Origin: Urechis unicinctus
Taxonomy: Eukaryota; Annelida; Polychaeta; Xenopneusta; Urechidae
Assembly: GCA_034190875.2 (NCBI GenBank)
Contig: CM067354.1
Location: 10,839,231-10,903,230, forward strand
Length of the DNA: 64,000 bases
Direction of reading: 5' to 3'
The notes beneath the pieces were generated by a model. It did not search any database. It saw only the letters and a program-made list of their open reading frames with translations, and was not told the origin of the DNA. The number at the start of each line of letters is the position of its first letter. Position 1 is the first letter of the stretch. Below are positions 38,109 to 48,000 of the stretch, piece by piece. Both the position numbers and the translations under genes were made by a program.

Positions 38109-38188
38109 TTGAATAAAAAGTGATGATATACTTTAATCGAATTTCTTTTTGAGTTCTACTTATCACGACACTATTTACCTATCCTATC

Positions 38189-38196
38189 TATAAAAA
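38189..38196 (+). promoter_or_regulatory. TATA box before the ATPase gene
   Basis: TATAAAAA about 36 bp upstream of the ATPase start codon (38232); it probably starts the transcript for the morphogenesis genes. Confidence 0.55.
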
Positions 38197-38231
38197 GAGT
38201 GGGGAACTGTGAATGATAACTCAGTATAAGA

Positions 38232-38833
38232 ATGGATCGAGCCTTAAAACACCCCTTTAGTTGCGTGATAGCTGGTCCGAGCGGCTGTGGAAAAACTTAC
38301 TTTGTGAGTGAGTTAATCAAAGGTAGTCACATTGAGCCACCACCCGACCGAATCGTGTGGTGTTTCGGAGAGTGGCAAACCATGTACACTCAACTACCGC
38401 ACGTGGAATTTGTAGAGGGATTGAATTTTGAGACAGATCCTCAACAAAGAACCTTGTTGATCATCGATGATTTAATGGAAGAAACTGAAACGAACGCGTC
38501 ACTCGCCTATTCACCAAAGGGAGTCACCATGGCAATCTTAGCGTGTTGTATTTAGTACAAAATTTATTCGGAAAGAATAAAGAACATCGAACAATCAGTT
38601 TGAACGCTCATTATTTAGTGGTATTTAAGAACCCTCGGGACGCTTCACAAATCATGCATTTAGCCAAACAAATGTACCCGCGAAACATCAAGTATGTACA
38701 AGAAGCCTTTTCGGATGCTACTTCGCAACCTCACGGTTATTTGTTTATCGATTTGAAACAGGCAACACCAGATCACTTACGGCTACGAACTGACATACTA
38801 CGACCCAATCAAGTTGTATACCTACAGAAATAA
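38232..38833 (+). CDS. ATP: A32/FtsK-type genome-packaging ATPase (frameshifted)
   Basis: The N-terminal frame has Walker A GPSGCGKT (residues 15-22), the family segment DRIVWCFGEWQ, and Walker B TLLIIDDLM (about 74-82). A frame change near 38505 is needed to reach the conserved C-terminal half (LVQNLFGKNKEHRTISLN, then HYLVVFKNPRD, QMYP and a GYLFIDL segment) ending at 38833. Without the frameshift the protein ends prematurely at 38555. The family powers DNA packaging into the capsid and is diagnostic for Polintons and related viruses. The break is not at a homopolymer, so it may be a true lesion. AATAAA (38829-38834) overlaps the stop codon. Confidence 0.92.
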
Positions 38834-38882
38834 ATACCGTCGATCATCGGACGACCGCCATTCTTATCGTTAGACATAGATC

Positions 38883-39215
38883 ATGGCAGAGCATCTCAGA
38901 AAACACGCTGATACATTACGAGTGATGGCTAAAGCCAAACCCCCTGTCAATAGGGCTTTGATTCACACGGCTGACAAAGAATTGATAAATTGTCTATGTG
39001 AATGTGCACTCAATGTTTTAAAAGGAAACGTATCCTTGACTTCAGTTCAGAAGCGTAAATTAGCCCGATACAGACAAGGTCTGCGCGCTTTGATCTCACC
39101 TAAAACTAACGTCAAGAAAAAGAAAAGAGTATTACAAACCGGTGGTTTTCTCCCGGCGTTATTAGGACCTATTTTAGGTATCGCTGGTCCGTTGTTAGGC
39201 AAACTATTGGGCTAA
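38883..39215 (+). CDS. Small basic Polinton protein with hydrophobic C-terminus
   Basis: 110 residues. The N-terminal half is helical with a conserved ELINCLCECALNVLKGN stretch. The middle is very basic (KTNVKKKKRVLQTGG), and the last 24 residues are hydrophobic and Gly/Pro-rich (FLPALLGPILGIAGPLLG). This architecture is recurrent in Polintons and resembles small core or membrane-active virion proteins of adenovirus-like viruses. A virion role is inferred. It ends 4 bp before the next gene. Confidence 0.8.
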   Translation: MAEHLRKHADTLRVMAKAKPPVNRALIHTADKELINCLCECALNVLKGNVSLTSVQKRKLARYRQGLRALISPKTNVKKKKRVLQTGGFLPALLGPILGIAGPLLGKLLG

Positions 39216-39219
39216 AATT

Positions 39220-39849
39220 ATGGCTAAGAAAATGATGTTGGTTGATCCCCGGGTACTGTCAAGTGGGCGTTACGATCAAGCTCCCACTGTCGACGTGTTA
39301 TCCAACTTGGATGCGGAGATGAGGGATGTCCTGAATCGTAGTGATTTATCGGAGGAGGCTAAAGTAGAATCTTATAACCAAATTTTAACAAAACACCGCG
39401 AGTATTACCGCCAGCACAGAACCCCGACACCTCACACAGCCTTAGCTAATACCCCGCCCCACACACCCAAACAAGAAGATGTGTCTATTGCGGAAGTTGT
39501 AGAAACCATCCCTGATAAATTTCAGAAAAAAGGGCGTTTGCTATTAGAACGCCTTCGAAAAAACCCAGACGTGGGCTGGAATGAACGAGGGGAATTAATG
39601 ATTAAAGGACAAGCCGTTAGTGGGACTAACGTGGCGGATTTGGTTAACGATGTGTTGAGACGGCGTAAACACTTTGAACCAGAGGGTTGGAAAAGATTTG
39701 CTGAAGCGTTGCGAGACTCCAACATTCCTCAAGATTTAGTAGGTCACCCCGATCGATGGAACTATATCCGACAGGGGGCGATGCAAATAGATAAAAGACC
39801 TGGTGAGGAGGAGCCTGTAACACAAAATTGGATGTCATGGAGAAGTTAA
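39220..39849 (+). CDS. Conserved Polinton protein, unknown function
   Basis: 209 residues, hydrophilic. The N-terminus (MLVDPRVLSS, then LDAEMRDVLNR and a YNQILTKHREYY segment) is typical of a protein found in most animal Polintons in this position. A Pro/Thr-rich linker (about 65-85) separates it from a basic C-terminal domain (LLLERLRKNPDVGW, DLVNDVLRRRKHF, GWKRFAEALRD). A structural or core-associated role is plausible but unproven. Its 3' end overlaps the integrase start by about 20 bp. Confidence 0.8.
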   Translation: MAKKMMLVDPRVLSSGRYDQAPTVDVLSNLDAEMRDVLNRSDLSEEAKVESYNQILTKHREYYRQHRTPTPHTALANTPPHTPKQEDVSIAEVVETIPDKFQKKGRLLLERLRKNPDVGWNERGELMIKGQAVSGTNVADLVNDVLRRRKHFEPEGWKRFAEALRDSNIPQDLVGHPDRWNYIRQGAMQIDKRPGEEEPVTQNWMSWRS

Positions 39850-40887
39850 GTGTGTATTTCGACCCTGAGGCACCGGCCGCGTATGGAGGGGTGCAGCCAT
39901 TGGTTAGAGCTACGAAACTCAAAACAAAGGCAGTCAGACAATGGTTGGGCGAGCAAGATGCCTATACATTACATAAACCGATCCGTCGTCGATTTCGAAG
40001 ACGACGCGTCATAGTCGGGGGAATTGACCATCAATGGCAAGCCGATTTAGTGGACATAGCTCGCTTAGCCAAACAGAACCAAGACATGAAATTTCTCTTG
40101 ACCTGTATTGATGTATTCTCGAAATATGCGTGGGTGATACCACTAAAAAATAAAACGGGTGACAGTTTGATTCGAGCCTTTGAGAGTATATTAAAACAAG
40201 GGCGGAAGCCCCTGTGTTTACAGACTGATAAGGGTGGAGAATTTATCAACCGTAAATTTCAGACATTTCTTAAGCAGCAGGGGATTCGCTTTTTTTACCA
40301 CCCACAACGAAGAAACCAAAGCTAGCATAGTCGAGCGGTTTAATCGTACGTTAAAAACTAAAATGTGGCGTTATTTTACCAAACACAACACCAGTGTTTA
40401 TCTACCGGTTCTGGCTTCGCTGGTGAAAGGATACAACGTCAGTTATCACCGCAGCATTAAGCGCCCTCCGATATCAGTCTCGGTGCGTAATCAAGAAGAC
40501 ACGTGGATGACATTATACGGGGAACGCTCTGATGAGGTTAAACGACCACGGTATGATATCGGGGATCGTGTCCGCATCAGTCAAGCACGGGGTAAATTTA
40601 AAAAGGGTTACACTTCCAATTGGAGCGAGGAGTTGTTTCGGGTGGAGAACGTTCACTTAGGCTCCCCCAATGTGTATACGATAAAGGATGATAATGACGA
40701 AGTGTTAGAGGGAACATTTTACGCGGAAGAATTACAGAAAGTGAATGACAAAGCATGGTATAGGGTTGAAAAAATCATCAAAGAACGTAAACGGAAAGGA
40801 CAAAAACAATACTTTGTCAAGTGGTTTGGCTACCCTGCCAGTTTTTTTAATAGTTGGGTCAGTGGTGTGGAGCTGTATAAAAACTGA
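39828..40887 (+). CDS. INT: Retroviral-type integrase with chromodomain (frameshifted)
   Basis: The start at 39828 overlaps the previous gene; an internal ATG at 39837 is equally possible. The N-terminal part (about 1-60) has the Polinton-type segment YTLHKPIRRRFRRRR. The rve/DDE core shows WQADLVDI (first Asp at residue 73), LQTDKGGEF (second Asp) and, in the next frame, IVERFNRTLKTKMWR (Glu). A frame change is needed at the T7 run 40290-40296; one T fewer would restore the frame. The C-terminus carries a chromodomain (YRVEKIIKERKRKGQ followed by QYFVKWFGYP), which in related elements can guide insertion to marked chromatin. The homopolymer break may be an assembly error. Confidence 0.95.
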
Positions 40888-40912
40888 GATTTGGAACAGA
40901 AGCGTCATTAGG

Positions 40913-41140
40913 ATGGAAGATCAGAGAAGTGATCGGGTGTGGACCATATTTGGTCGGGAAATTCCGAAAGCCGAAATCGTGTTTTTCACACAAATCCTCA
41001 TTTTATATACCGTAATCATCGTCAGCATCTACAATCTAACGGCGGGTAAAGGAGATAGTAATTTGTGGACTGCTCTGTTAAGCAGTAGCTTAGGGTACAT
41101 TCTTCCCAACCCCACTTTGAAACATAAAGCGACGTCATGA
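40913..41140 (+). CDS. Small Polinton membrane protein
   Basis: 75 residues from the ATG at 40913. FGREIPKAEIVFFTQ leads into one clear transmembrane segment (ILILYTVIIVSIYNL), then LWTALLSSSLGYILPNP, a second weakly hydrophobic stretch. Small proteins with this FGREIPK...SSxLGYxLPNP pattern recur next to the minor capsid gene in Polintons. Function unknown. The stop codon overlaps the start codon of the next gene (ATGA at 41137-41140), suggesting coupled translation or a shared transcript. Confidence 0.8.
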   Translation: MEDQRSDRVWTIFGREIPKAEIVFFTQILILYTVIIVSIYNLTAGKGDSNLWTALLSSSLGYILPNPTLKHKATS

Positions 41141-41922
41141 GTTTCTTTCTGACCCTGCCTTCCAACAGTTCAATGAATTATCACCCCAACAACACGCTGA
41201 CACGTTACTTTACTCAATTGCCTAAACCCATACAATTAAAAGGTAATTGGGAGGTGGGATTAGCAGAAATTCAGTACCCTGTTTCCTGGTACAACATCGG
41301 GGACGATGTCGGTTTTGTCATAGTGGATGAGCGAGCTGGATACCATACGATAGACAGACACTTGGAAGGGGATCCTTTGGTCGAGTCCTTGGTCGTTCGC
41401 CTGACCCCCGGTTCCTACAGTGCTGAACAATTGATAGACAGGATCAATATGCACATCCGCAAATCGCATCTCAGAGGCGTGGTTCGATTTCAATTCAATT
41501 CCCACTCACAGACCGTGAATGTAAAAATAACTGATCCCAAACTTCAAGTTGTCATGACCGAAGGTCTTCGTCAAATATTGAGGTGTGAGGAATGTCTTTC
41601 GCTCTACGATTCTCAAACTGATTACAAGCCTAATGTATTTCGAGGGTTGTACGCACTGTACGTTTATTGTAGTATAATTGAATCACAAGTGGTCGGTGAC
41701 ACGATGGCTCCCTTGCTACGCACAGTTCCTGTGGACTACGACCGGGTGCACAAAATGGTGACCCAGACATACGAACAGATATTTTATTACCCTGTGGGCA
41801 CCAAAACCTTTTGTACCATAGAAATTGATATAAGAGACGACACGGGTCAGTCCGTGGCATTCGAAGACGGACATGTGATGGTGACTTTACATTTCCGTGA
41901 AACCAAGAAGAACTTAATTTGA
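41137..41922 (+). CDS. mCP: Penton-like minor capsid protein, copy 1
   Basis: 261 residues, intact. It begins MSFFLTLPSNSSMNYHPNNT and continues with LTRYFTQLP and WEVGLAEIQYP, the typical N-terminus of the Polinton single-jelly-roll penton protein. Later segments include RGLYALYVYCSIIESQVVGD and a C-terminal FCTIEIDIRDDTG...VTLHFR. It forms the capsid vertices in models of Polinton virions. The start is fixed by the ATGA overlap with the upstream gene. A paralogue follows after 19 bp. Confidence 0.9.
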   Translation: MSFFLTLPSNSSMNYHPNNTLTRYFTQLPKPIQLKGNWEVGLAEIQYPVSWYNIGDDVGFVIVDERAGYHTIDRHLEGDPLVESLVVRLTPGSYSAEQLIDRINMHIRKSHLRGVVRFQFNSHSQTVNVKITDPKLQVVMTEGLRQILRCEECLSLYDSQTDYKPNVFRGLYALYVYCSIIESQVVGDTMAPLLRTVPVDYDRVHKMVTQTYEQIFYYPVGTKTFCTIEIDIRDDTGQSVAFEDGHVMVTLHFRETKKNLI

Positions 41923-41941
41923 GTCTCATGGCATCACCATC

Positions 41942-42756
41942 ATGAGTTTCTTTCTGACCCTACCTTCCAACAGTTCAATGAATTATCACCCCAACAACAC
42001 GTTGACACGTTACTTAACTCGACTCCCCAAAGCTGTACAGTTGGAAGGGGCTTGGGAAGTGGGATTAGCGGAAATTCAGTACCCTTACACGTGGTACAAT
42101 GTTACTGAGGACGAGGGGTTGGTCGTCATGGATCGAGTGGCTGGTGCGCTCAATCTCCCCCCGGATATCTGTTGCAGTGAGCGATATGACATTGTGAGTG
42201 AATTTGCAGAGGCCCGTCCCAAATATTTTCACATTACCCCTGGTTTTTATACGACCGGATCGTTGATAGAAGCCTTTGCAGCCAAGTTAAAGGAGCAAAA
42301 TGAGGAGCGAGTGCGTCTCACCTACAATCGAACACGACAGACAGCAACTATGACCCTAGACAATGAGTCAGTTGTAGTTTACATGGACGAGGGGTTGCGT
42401 CAAAGACTCGGTTTTGAAATGGGGATTTTTGAGAACAGTCAAGTCGGTCAGCACATTGTTGACCCTGATCGAGGCTTGTACGGACTCTATGTCTATTGTA
42501 ATCTCATCGAAGCTCAGGTGGTAGGAGACACTGTGGTCCCCCTTCTGCGTATTATTCCAATCGATCACAATCGTCGCGGGCAGTTGATCAACTCCACTCC
42601 ACGTATAAAAAGATATTTTATTACCCGATAGCCACCAAGACTTTTTCTACTATAGAAATCGATATAAGAGATGACACGGGTCGACCCATTCCATTCGAAT
42701 CTGGTAAAGTGACAGTGACGTTACATTTCCGTAAAATCAAGAAAGCTATATTTTGA
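41942..42756 (+). CDS. mCP: Penton-like minor capsid protein, copy 2 (frameshifted)
   Basis: Tandem paralogue of the preceding gene. The first 24 residues are identical and nearly so at DNA level. The middle (about residues 40-150) is strongly diverged and carries an insertion. RGLYGLYVYCNLIEAQVVGD and the C-terminal STIEIDIRDDTG are again conserved. The open frame ends at 42631; the conserved C-terminal block lies in another frame up to 42756. Compared with copy 1 there are about 5 extra bases just before 42605, not at a long homopolymer, so this looks like a true lesion. As it stands, copy 2 would lack its last 40 residues. Confidence 0.85.
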
Positions 42757-42761
42757 AAACC

Positions 42762-43164
42762 ATGGCTGATATTTACACGCCGTATTACCTGAACCAAGCG
42801 GGTGGAGGGCTCCCCGTGTTTTCCGGTGCCAGGAGTCAACGCGGACACGGCCTTGGTAATGTGGTTGGTGGTCTGGCTAAAATGGTGTTACCGCTGGTTC
42901 GAAAAGTTTTACCTGTCGTTAAAAAACACGCCTTGAAAACAGGAGTGAGGGTGGTGAGATTTGTTGGGAGGGAAGTCTCTGAAACAGTCGGCTAAGAAAC
43001 GATTGTTACAAACCGGAGAGGAAGTGTTCGATCAAATAGTTCCACCCAAACAACCGCGTCGCCGACCACCATTCTCTATAAAACGACTCGCACGAGGTAG
43101 GAACAGTAGTTCACGTGGTCGTCGTGGAACAACTCGGAGGTTGCCAAAAGATATTTTCGGTTAG
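42762..43164 (+). CDS. Gly-rich basic virion-type protein (frameshifted)
   Basis: The ATG at 42762 gives MADIYTPYYLNQAGGG, then GLPVFSGARSQRGHGLG, a Gly-rich start seen in Polinton and adenovirus-like minor core proteins, followed by an amphipathic basic helix (MVLPLVRKVLPVVKKHALK). The first frame ends at 42995. The continuing conserved part (GGKSLKQSAKKRLLQTGEE and a very basic RRRPPFSIKR tail) is one base out of register, with the change near 42957. Resembles proteins of the pVI/pX type by composition and position before the MCP. The role is inferred. Confidence 0.75.
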
Positions 43165-43167
43165 ATC

Positions 43168-44481
43168 ATGGCACTGGTACACCCCCAATCTTGTCCCTGT
43201 GTCAAAAGTGAATTAGACCTATTTTCGATTCCCCCAACTCAAAGCAGTGTCGATCATGGATCGTGGATCGAATTCCATCCGGTAGCTGCTTTAGGTTCGG
43301 GTCCAGTCGAATTCTACATCAGTGGGTCGGGTGATGATTATATCGATCTGAACGACACGTATTTACAAGTGAATGCCAAAGTGGTGAAAAAGGATGGGGC
43401 GGTTTTGGAGGCTGACAGTGCTGTAGCACCCGTTAACCTCTGGTTACACTCACTCTTTTCCCAAGTCGATGTCTCTCTCAACGAAAAACTTGTGTCCTCC
43501 TCGACAAACACATACCCGTATCGCGCTTATATGGAAACGCTATTGAGCTATGGTTCGGAAGCCAAAAACTCTCAGTTAACAGCTAGTTTATGGTACAAAG
43601 ACACCCCAAAACACATGGACGCCGTGGGTGGTACTAACAACAAGGGGATGATAGCTAGAAAGGAACGAGCTCAAGAGAGTCGCATTGTGGATATGATGGG
43701 CAAATTACATTTAGATTTATTTAGTCAAGAACGCTATTTATTAAACGGCGTAGATTTGAAGTTGCGATTAGTACGCAGCGGTGACAGCTTTGCCCTTATG
43801 GCCAATCCTGCAGAAGGATTTGCCCCTAAAATAGTTCTGCAATCCGTGACCTTATTCGTACGCAAAATAAAGTTGAACCCCACCGTGCAACTAGCTCACA
43901 TTAAGGCTTTAGAACGAAGCCCAGCTAAATACCCCATAAGACGCATAGAAACCAAAGTGTTTTCTGCATCTCAAGGAGCTATGACAATCAATCAAGAAAA
44001 TTTATTTTTGGGTCAGTTACCCAAACGAATTGTAGTTGGAAGTGTTGATAATAGGGCGTTCAACGGTGATTACACTCAGAACCCCTTCAACTTTAAGCAT
44101 AACGACCTCACATTTTTAGCTATGTACGTTGACGGACAACAAGTACCCGCAAAACCATTACAGCCCGATTTTAATCACCATATATACACCCGCAGTTATG
44201 CTAATTTATTCATTAGCACTGGACAACTCTATCAAGACGAAGGCAATGCCATAAGTTGGAGTGATTATCCCAATGGCTATACACTATTCGCTTTTGATCT
44301 GACCCCCGACCTGGGTGATAGCGGCACTCATTTTAATTTGTTGAAACAAGGAAACGTGCGCTTGGAAATGCGTTTTGGTACGGCCCTAGAACGTACCATT
44401 AATGTCATTGTGTATGCCGAATTTGAAAATATGATTCAAATTGACCGAAACCGTAACGTTCTGTTTGATTACGCTGCCTAA
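43168..44481 (+). CDS. MCP: Major capsid protein, double jelly roll
   Basis: 437 residues, intact, starting 3 bp after the upstream stop. It shows the Polinton MCP pattern: IEFHPVAALGSGPVEFYISG near the start, DLNDTYLQVNAKV, LWLHSLFSQVDVSLN, YPYRAYMETLLSYG, RYLLNGVDLKLRLVRS and the C-terminal VIVYAEFENMIQIDRNRNV. The same family builds hexon-like capsomers in adenovirus-like viruses and is present in most Polintons. The length is usual. This is one of the uninterrupted genes of the element, and is followed immediately by the protease. Confidence 0.95.
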   Translation: MALVHPQSCPCVKSELDLFSIPPTQSSVDHGSWIEFHPVAALGSGPVEFYISGSGDDYIDLNDTYLQVNAKVVKKDGAVLEADSAVAPVNLWLHSLFSQVDVSLNEKLVSSSTNTYPYRAYMETLLSYGSEAKNSQLTASLWYKDTPKHMDAVGGTNNKGMIARKERAQESRIVDMMGKLHLDLFSQERYLLNGVDLKLRLVRSGDSFALMANPAEGFAPKIVLQSVTLFVRKIKLNPTVQLAHIKALERSPAKYPIRRIETKVFSASQGAMTINQENLFLGQLPKRIVVGSVDNRAFNGDYTQNPFNFKHNDLTFLAMYVDGQQVPAKPLQPDFNHHIYTRSYANLFISTGQLYQDEGNAISWSDYPNGYTLFAFDLTPDLGDSGTHFNLLKQGNVRLEMRFGTALERTINVIVYAEFENMIQIDRNRNVLFDYAA

Positions 44482-44483
44482 CA

Positions 44484-44927
44484 ATGGATACCAGGCAATT
44501 ACACGAGCTCTTACAAAAAGACGCTTTCACTCGAGCTACTGTGCGCGGAGTGTTTGCGCGGAATAAATTACCCCGCCATGTCAACTACCCCAGCGGTTTC
44601 GTTTGTAATACGGATCCAGCTTCCAAAAAAGGCAAACACTGGATTGCTATTTTCATTGATCATAATGAACGAGGCGAATATTTTGATTCTTACGGACTAC
44701 CTCCTATTCATAACGTATTTGTGAAGTTCTTGACCAAGCATTGTGTGAACTGGACTTATAATACAAAGCCATTACAAGACTTTAATTCCAATACTTGTGG
44801 ACTTTATTGTTTGTATTATTTAAAGAGACGATGTCGTGGAATAAGTTTGAACCAATTGCTGGCTGTATTTACCGACGATTATTCAACCAACGATAAGCTG
44901 GTGACATGTTTAATTCAAGGCAAATAA
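44484..44927 (+). CDS. PRO: Adenain-type (Ulp1-like) cysteine protease
   Basis: 147 residues, intact. The catalytic pattern is visible: His52 in GKHWIAIFID, Asp68 in EYFDSYG, Gln98 in PLQDF, and Cys105 in NSNTCGLYCLYYL. Length and order match the adenovirus protease family, which cleaves capsid precursors during maturation. It begins 2 bp after the MCP stop, so both probably share one transcript. The stop codon lies inside AATAAA (44923-44928), which would end the rightward transcript. Confidence 0.95.
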   Translation: MDTRQLHELLQKDAFTRATVRGVFARNKLPRHVNYPSGFVCNTDPASKKGKHWIAIFIDHNERGEYFDSYGLPPIHNVFVKFLTKHCVNWTYNTKPLQDFNSNTCGLYCLYYLKRRCRGISLNQLLAVFTDDYSTNDKLVTCLIQGK

Positions 44928-45046
44928 ACAACGCGTGTTGAAAATGTACGACGTTTTTATTCTTAGTTTCTCTCACAGCCTTTAAACATCAATTTCTTAC
45001 AGAGCACACATCCATCGATTACATAACACCTTCACTTCAATTTATT
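44923..45046. terminator. Convergent polyadenylation region
   Basis: AATAAA on the plus strand (44923-44928, overlapping the protease stop) and on the minus strand (45046-45041, about 45 bp after the PolB stop). The two transcription units meet tail to tail here. Confidence 0.6.
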
Positions 45047-45089
45047 ACATAATAACACATATCAATTTCTTAAATAGCATATTAACGTA

Positions 45090-48000
45090 TCACACATCTA
45101 AAGGTTTAGTGCTTACACCGTCTGCATTCACAATTCTCTTGGGGTAAAAATAACTTAATCCATCTCTAATTTGCGTATACGAATACATTGTGTTATTGTT
45201 AATGCGAAAGCCACGGTTCACACCACGACCTGATTTTTGTTCTCTCAGCACATTCATATATTTCTCCTTGTTCAGGTCGTTTTGACGTTTATTGAGTCCT
45301 TTACACGAGGCTTTATCCGTATTTCCATAACAGTAATAGGTTTTACTGCACAGTCCGATAAAACCATCTCCACTCCACTCCTCTTTAAATAACCCCGGGG
45401 TACGTTTATCATATTTTTGGCGGGTCACACAGCACGGTTGAGGTACCCACGGGGTTCCGTTCGTTTTACACTGTATAAAGTCTTTGTTGTGATCGTCACA
45501 CGCTACAGCTGGCAACCACTGAGGGTATTCTCTGTAAAATTGTTCTTTCATGTTGGGTTTGATGACATCTGTTAGATGACTACTACTAAGAGCGATATAA
45601 CTACTATCAGTGTCCATCTGTACATAGGCAAAATCACATCTCGCGACATACTTATCAATAAAATCATAGTAAAATTCCAGCATCCTTAATTTGGCGTATT
45701 GATAAACAAAATAGCCTATTTGTTGGGGTAAGTCGAGATCAATGGTGGTTTTGGCCATGTCGAATTCAAACAGGTTGGGGGTTAATTCGTTCAAGGCTCT
45801 GAATCTTTTGTCGTTGATCAATTTCTTACCCTCTCGGTAGTCGGCGTATTTGACATCACGGTGTTTAGTTTTATCCGTGACGCATTTACCTACAAACATA
45901 GACAAATTAGTATAAATCAACAGCACTTGACGGGTATTTTTTTTAAAATTTTTTTTAAATCATAAATTTGAAATAAATTTGAAAGTAACAATTAAATCAA
46001 TATATTTTACAATAATACATTTTAGTATATTTACCATAGGCCGAATTTCCAAGTAGCTTAAAAGTTTCGGCTATAACGGTCTGACTCGGGTCGACATCAC
46101 CCCCACGTCTACACACAAACAAGAACATTATCAAAAATAAAATTCAACGCTTGAAAGAGTATATCACATAACTATAAGAGTATATCATATATATATTCGT
46201 ACATACCTGGCGTCTGATACGGTCTCGGCAAATCGTTTGAAACAGGCTGTGGGTTCATACTCCAGTGTTTGGTATATCTTTGTGATCACCAGGCCATGTT
46301 CCAAGTACCATTTCAGTAGTGGGCTAGCAAGCAATATTTTCACACCTTTGTAGCTCCCTATCAACGTCCGCCATTCCGTCTATTTGAAAATAAATAATGA
46401 AAATCGTTATGACATCATAGTGATCTCGGGTCAGTTCAGTGTTTTTGAATATAGGGGTCATTTCACTGAAATAGTCTTTAAGGGTTTCTGGTACGTGTAT
46501 ATCTACTTCAGCCATTCCAAAAAAGGTTCCGTCACGTATATTGTCTATGAGCTGTTTTTCCGTCAAACCGGTTCGTAGTGGTTGCGGTCGACTGTACATG
46601 AACGCTTTAATCTGAGGGTCTGTTTTTCGTTTTTTCGTCCATTCACATTCCCACACAGCTACGACATCATAACCTAATCCTCTCAAATACTGGGTATTTC
46701 TTTCTGTTTCGGCACATAAATCACTCATTAGTTTTCCACTGATGGGGCTATGGGTCAATTTCAGACACGGACAGCCATGCCATACACATCCGTGAAACTG
46801 ATATACTGTTTGCGTTTCTTTACACCACCCGTCTACGGGTAATCGCCGGGCGCCAATTCTTTTTTCCCCTCTGTTTAGACGATGTTGTATTTGATTTTGT
46901 GAGCTGTGTGCTATCCAAGCCAACCATTCATCCGCTATTCCGCCTTTTCGGGTCTGAATTGGTTTAAACTCAGGCGCGTGACGTCGGGTCGGAAAGTTGG
47001 CTGGCATGGGTTGCGCCAATGCCCATAGATAAAGCGCATTCGCATCATAACCTACGATTCCTTCACACAACTTCGATTCATTTCCGTTCTGTTCACGCCT
47101 GATGTAAGTTTTTCCTTTTTCGTGGTAACGATGAAAGATGATTGAGGGTCCGCCCACTATTCCATTTTTAATCAACCAATAGATGTCGTTGTTCTTTTCG
47201 TCGGGTAAGGTAAAATAATCTTCCAAGTCTTGAAATAAATATCGCATGGTTAATCCGGGCACTGATATTCCATCCTTCAACATATCTATACCTCTCTCAC
47301 TGTAAAAACGACTCTGTTTCTCTATGGCTTCCAGAAACGGTTCGACATCTAAATTGTGTTGTAATATATCAAAAAGTCTTTAAAAGTCTGCATATGACCT
47401 GCTTCCCACGCTTCTTGACATTCAGCGTATTGGTCTGCTGTAATGTTTTCTTGTTTTAACGCACTGTAAAAAGCTGCATGGGGTGGTAATTCTGTATTTT
47501 TCAAACGATCGAGTGTCACCCATTCATACGGGAAATATCCCTTTTTCTGTTCACATTGAAAGGCTCGTAGGTATTTGTCGTATGTATATCCAGGTGCAAT
47601 AAAGTTGGTGATATCCAAAAACCATACATGGTCCGTTTCAATGCACATGAATGAGTTATTTCGTTTGATGGTATACTTGATCGATGAATGTTCTTGCAGG
47701 TAAGTTGTCAACGGTATTTTCACAAGGTTGAGGTCATAATTCGATGAGTTGAATCCGACTAACGGTAATACATGTAAATAGTTGTCGAATTTTTTCTGTA
47801 ATTTCTGCAATGGATGTTCTCCCTTGACGACCGGGTCCAGTTGATACGCTTCATCGATTTTCTCTTGTAACTGGGTTAGGGTAGCTTCGTATTGAGCAAG
47901 CATCAGTAAATAGGCGGCGTTTGATATCTCCCCTATATACATCATCATCCTGTCAATCAATGTTTGTGCGTTTCCTTCCGTTACAAAGCATTTTGGTTCT

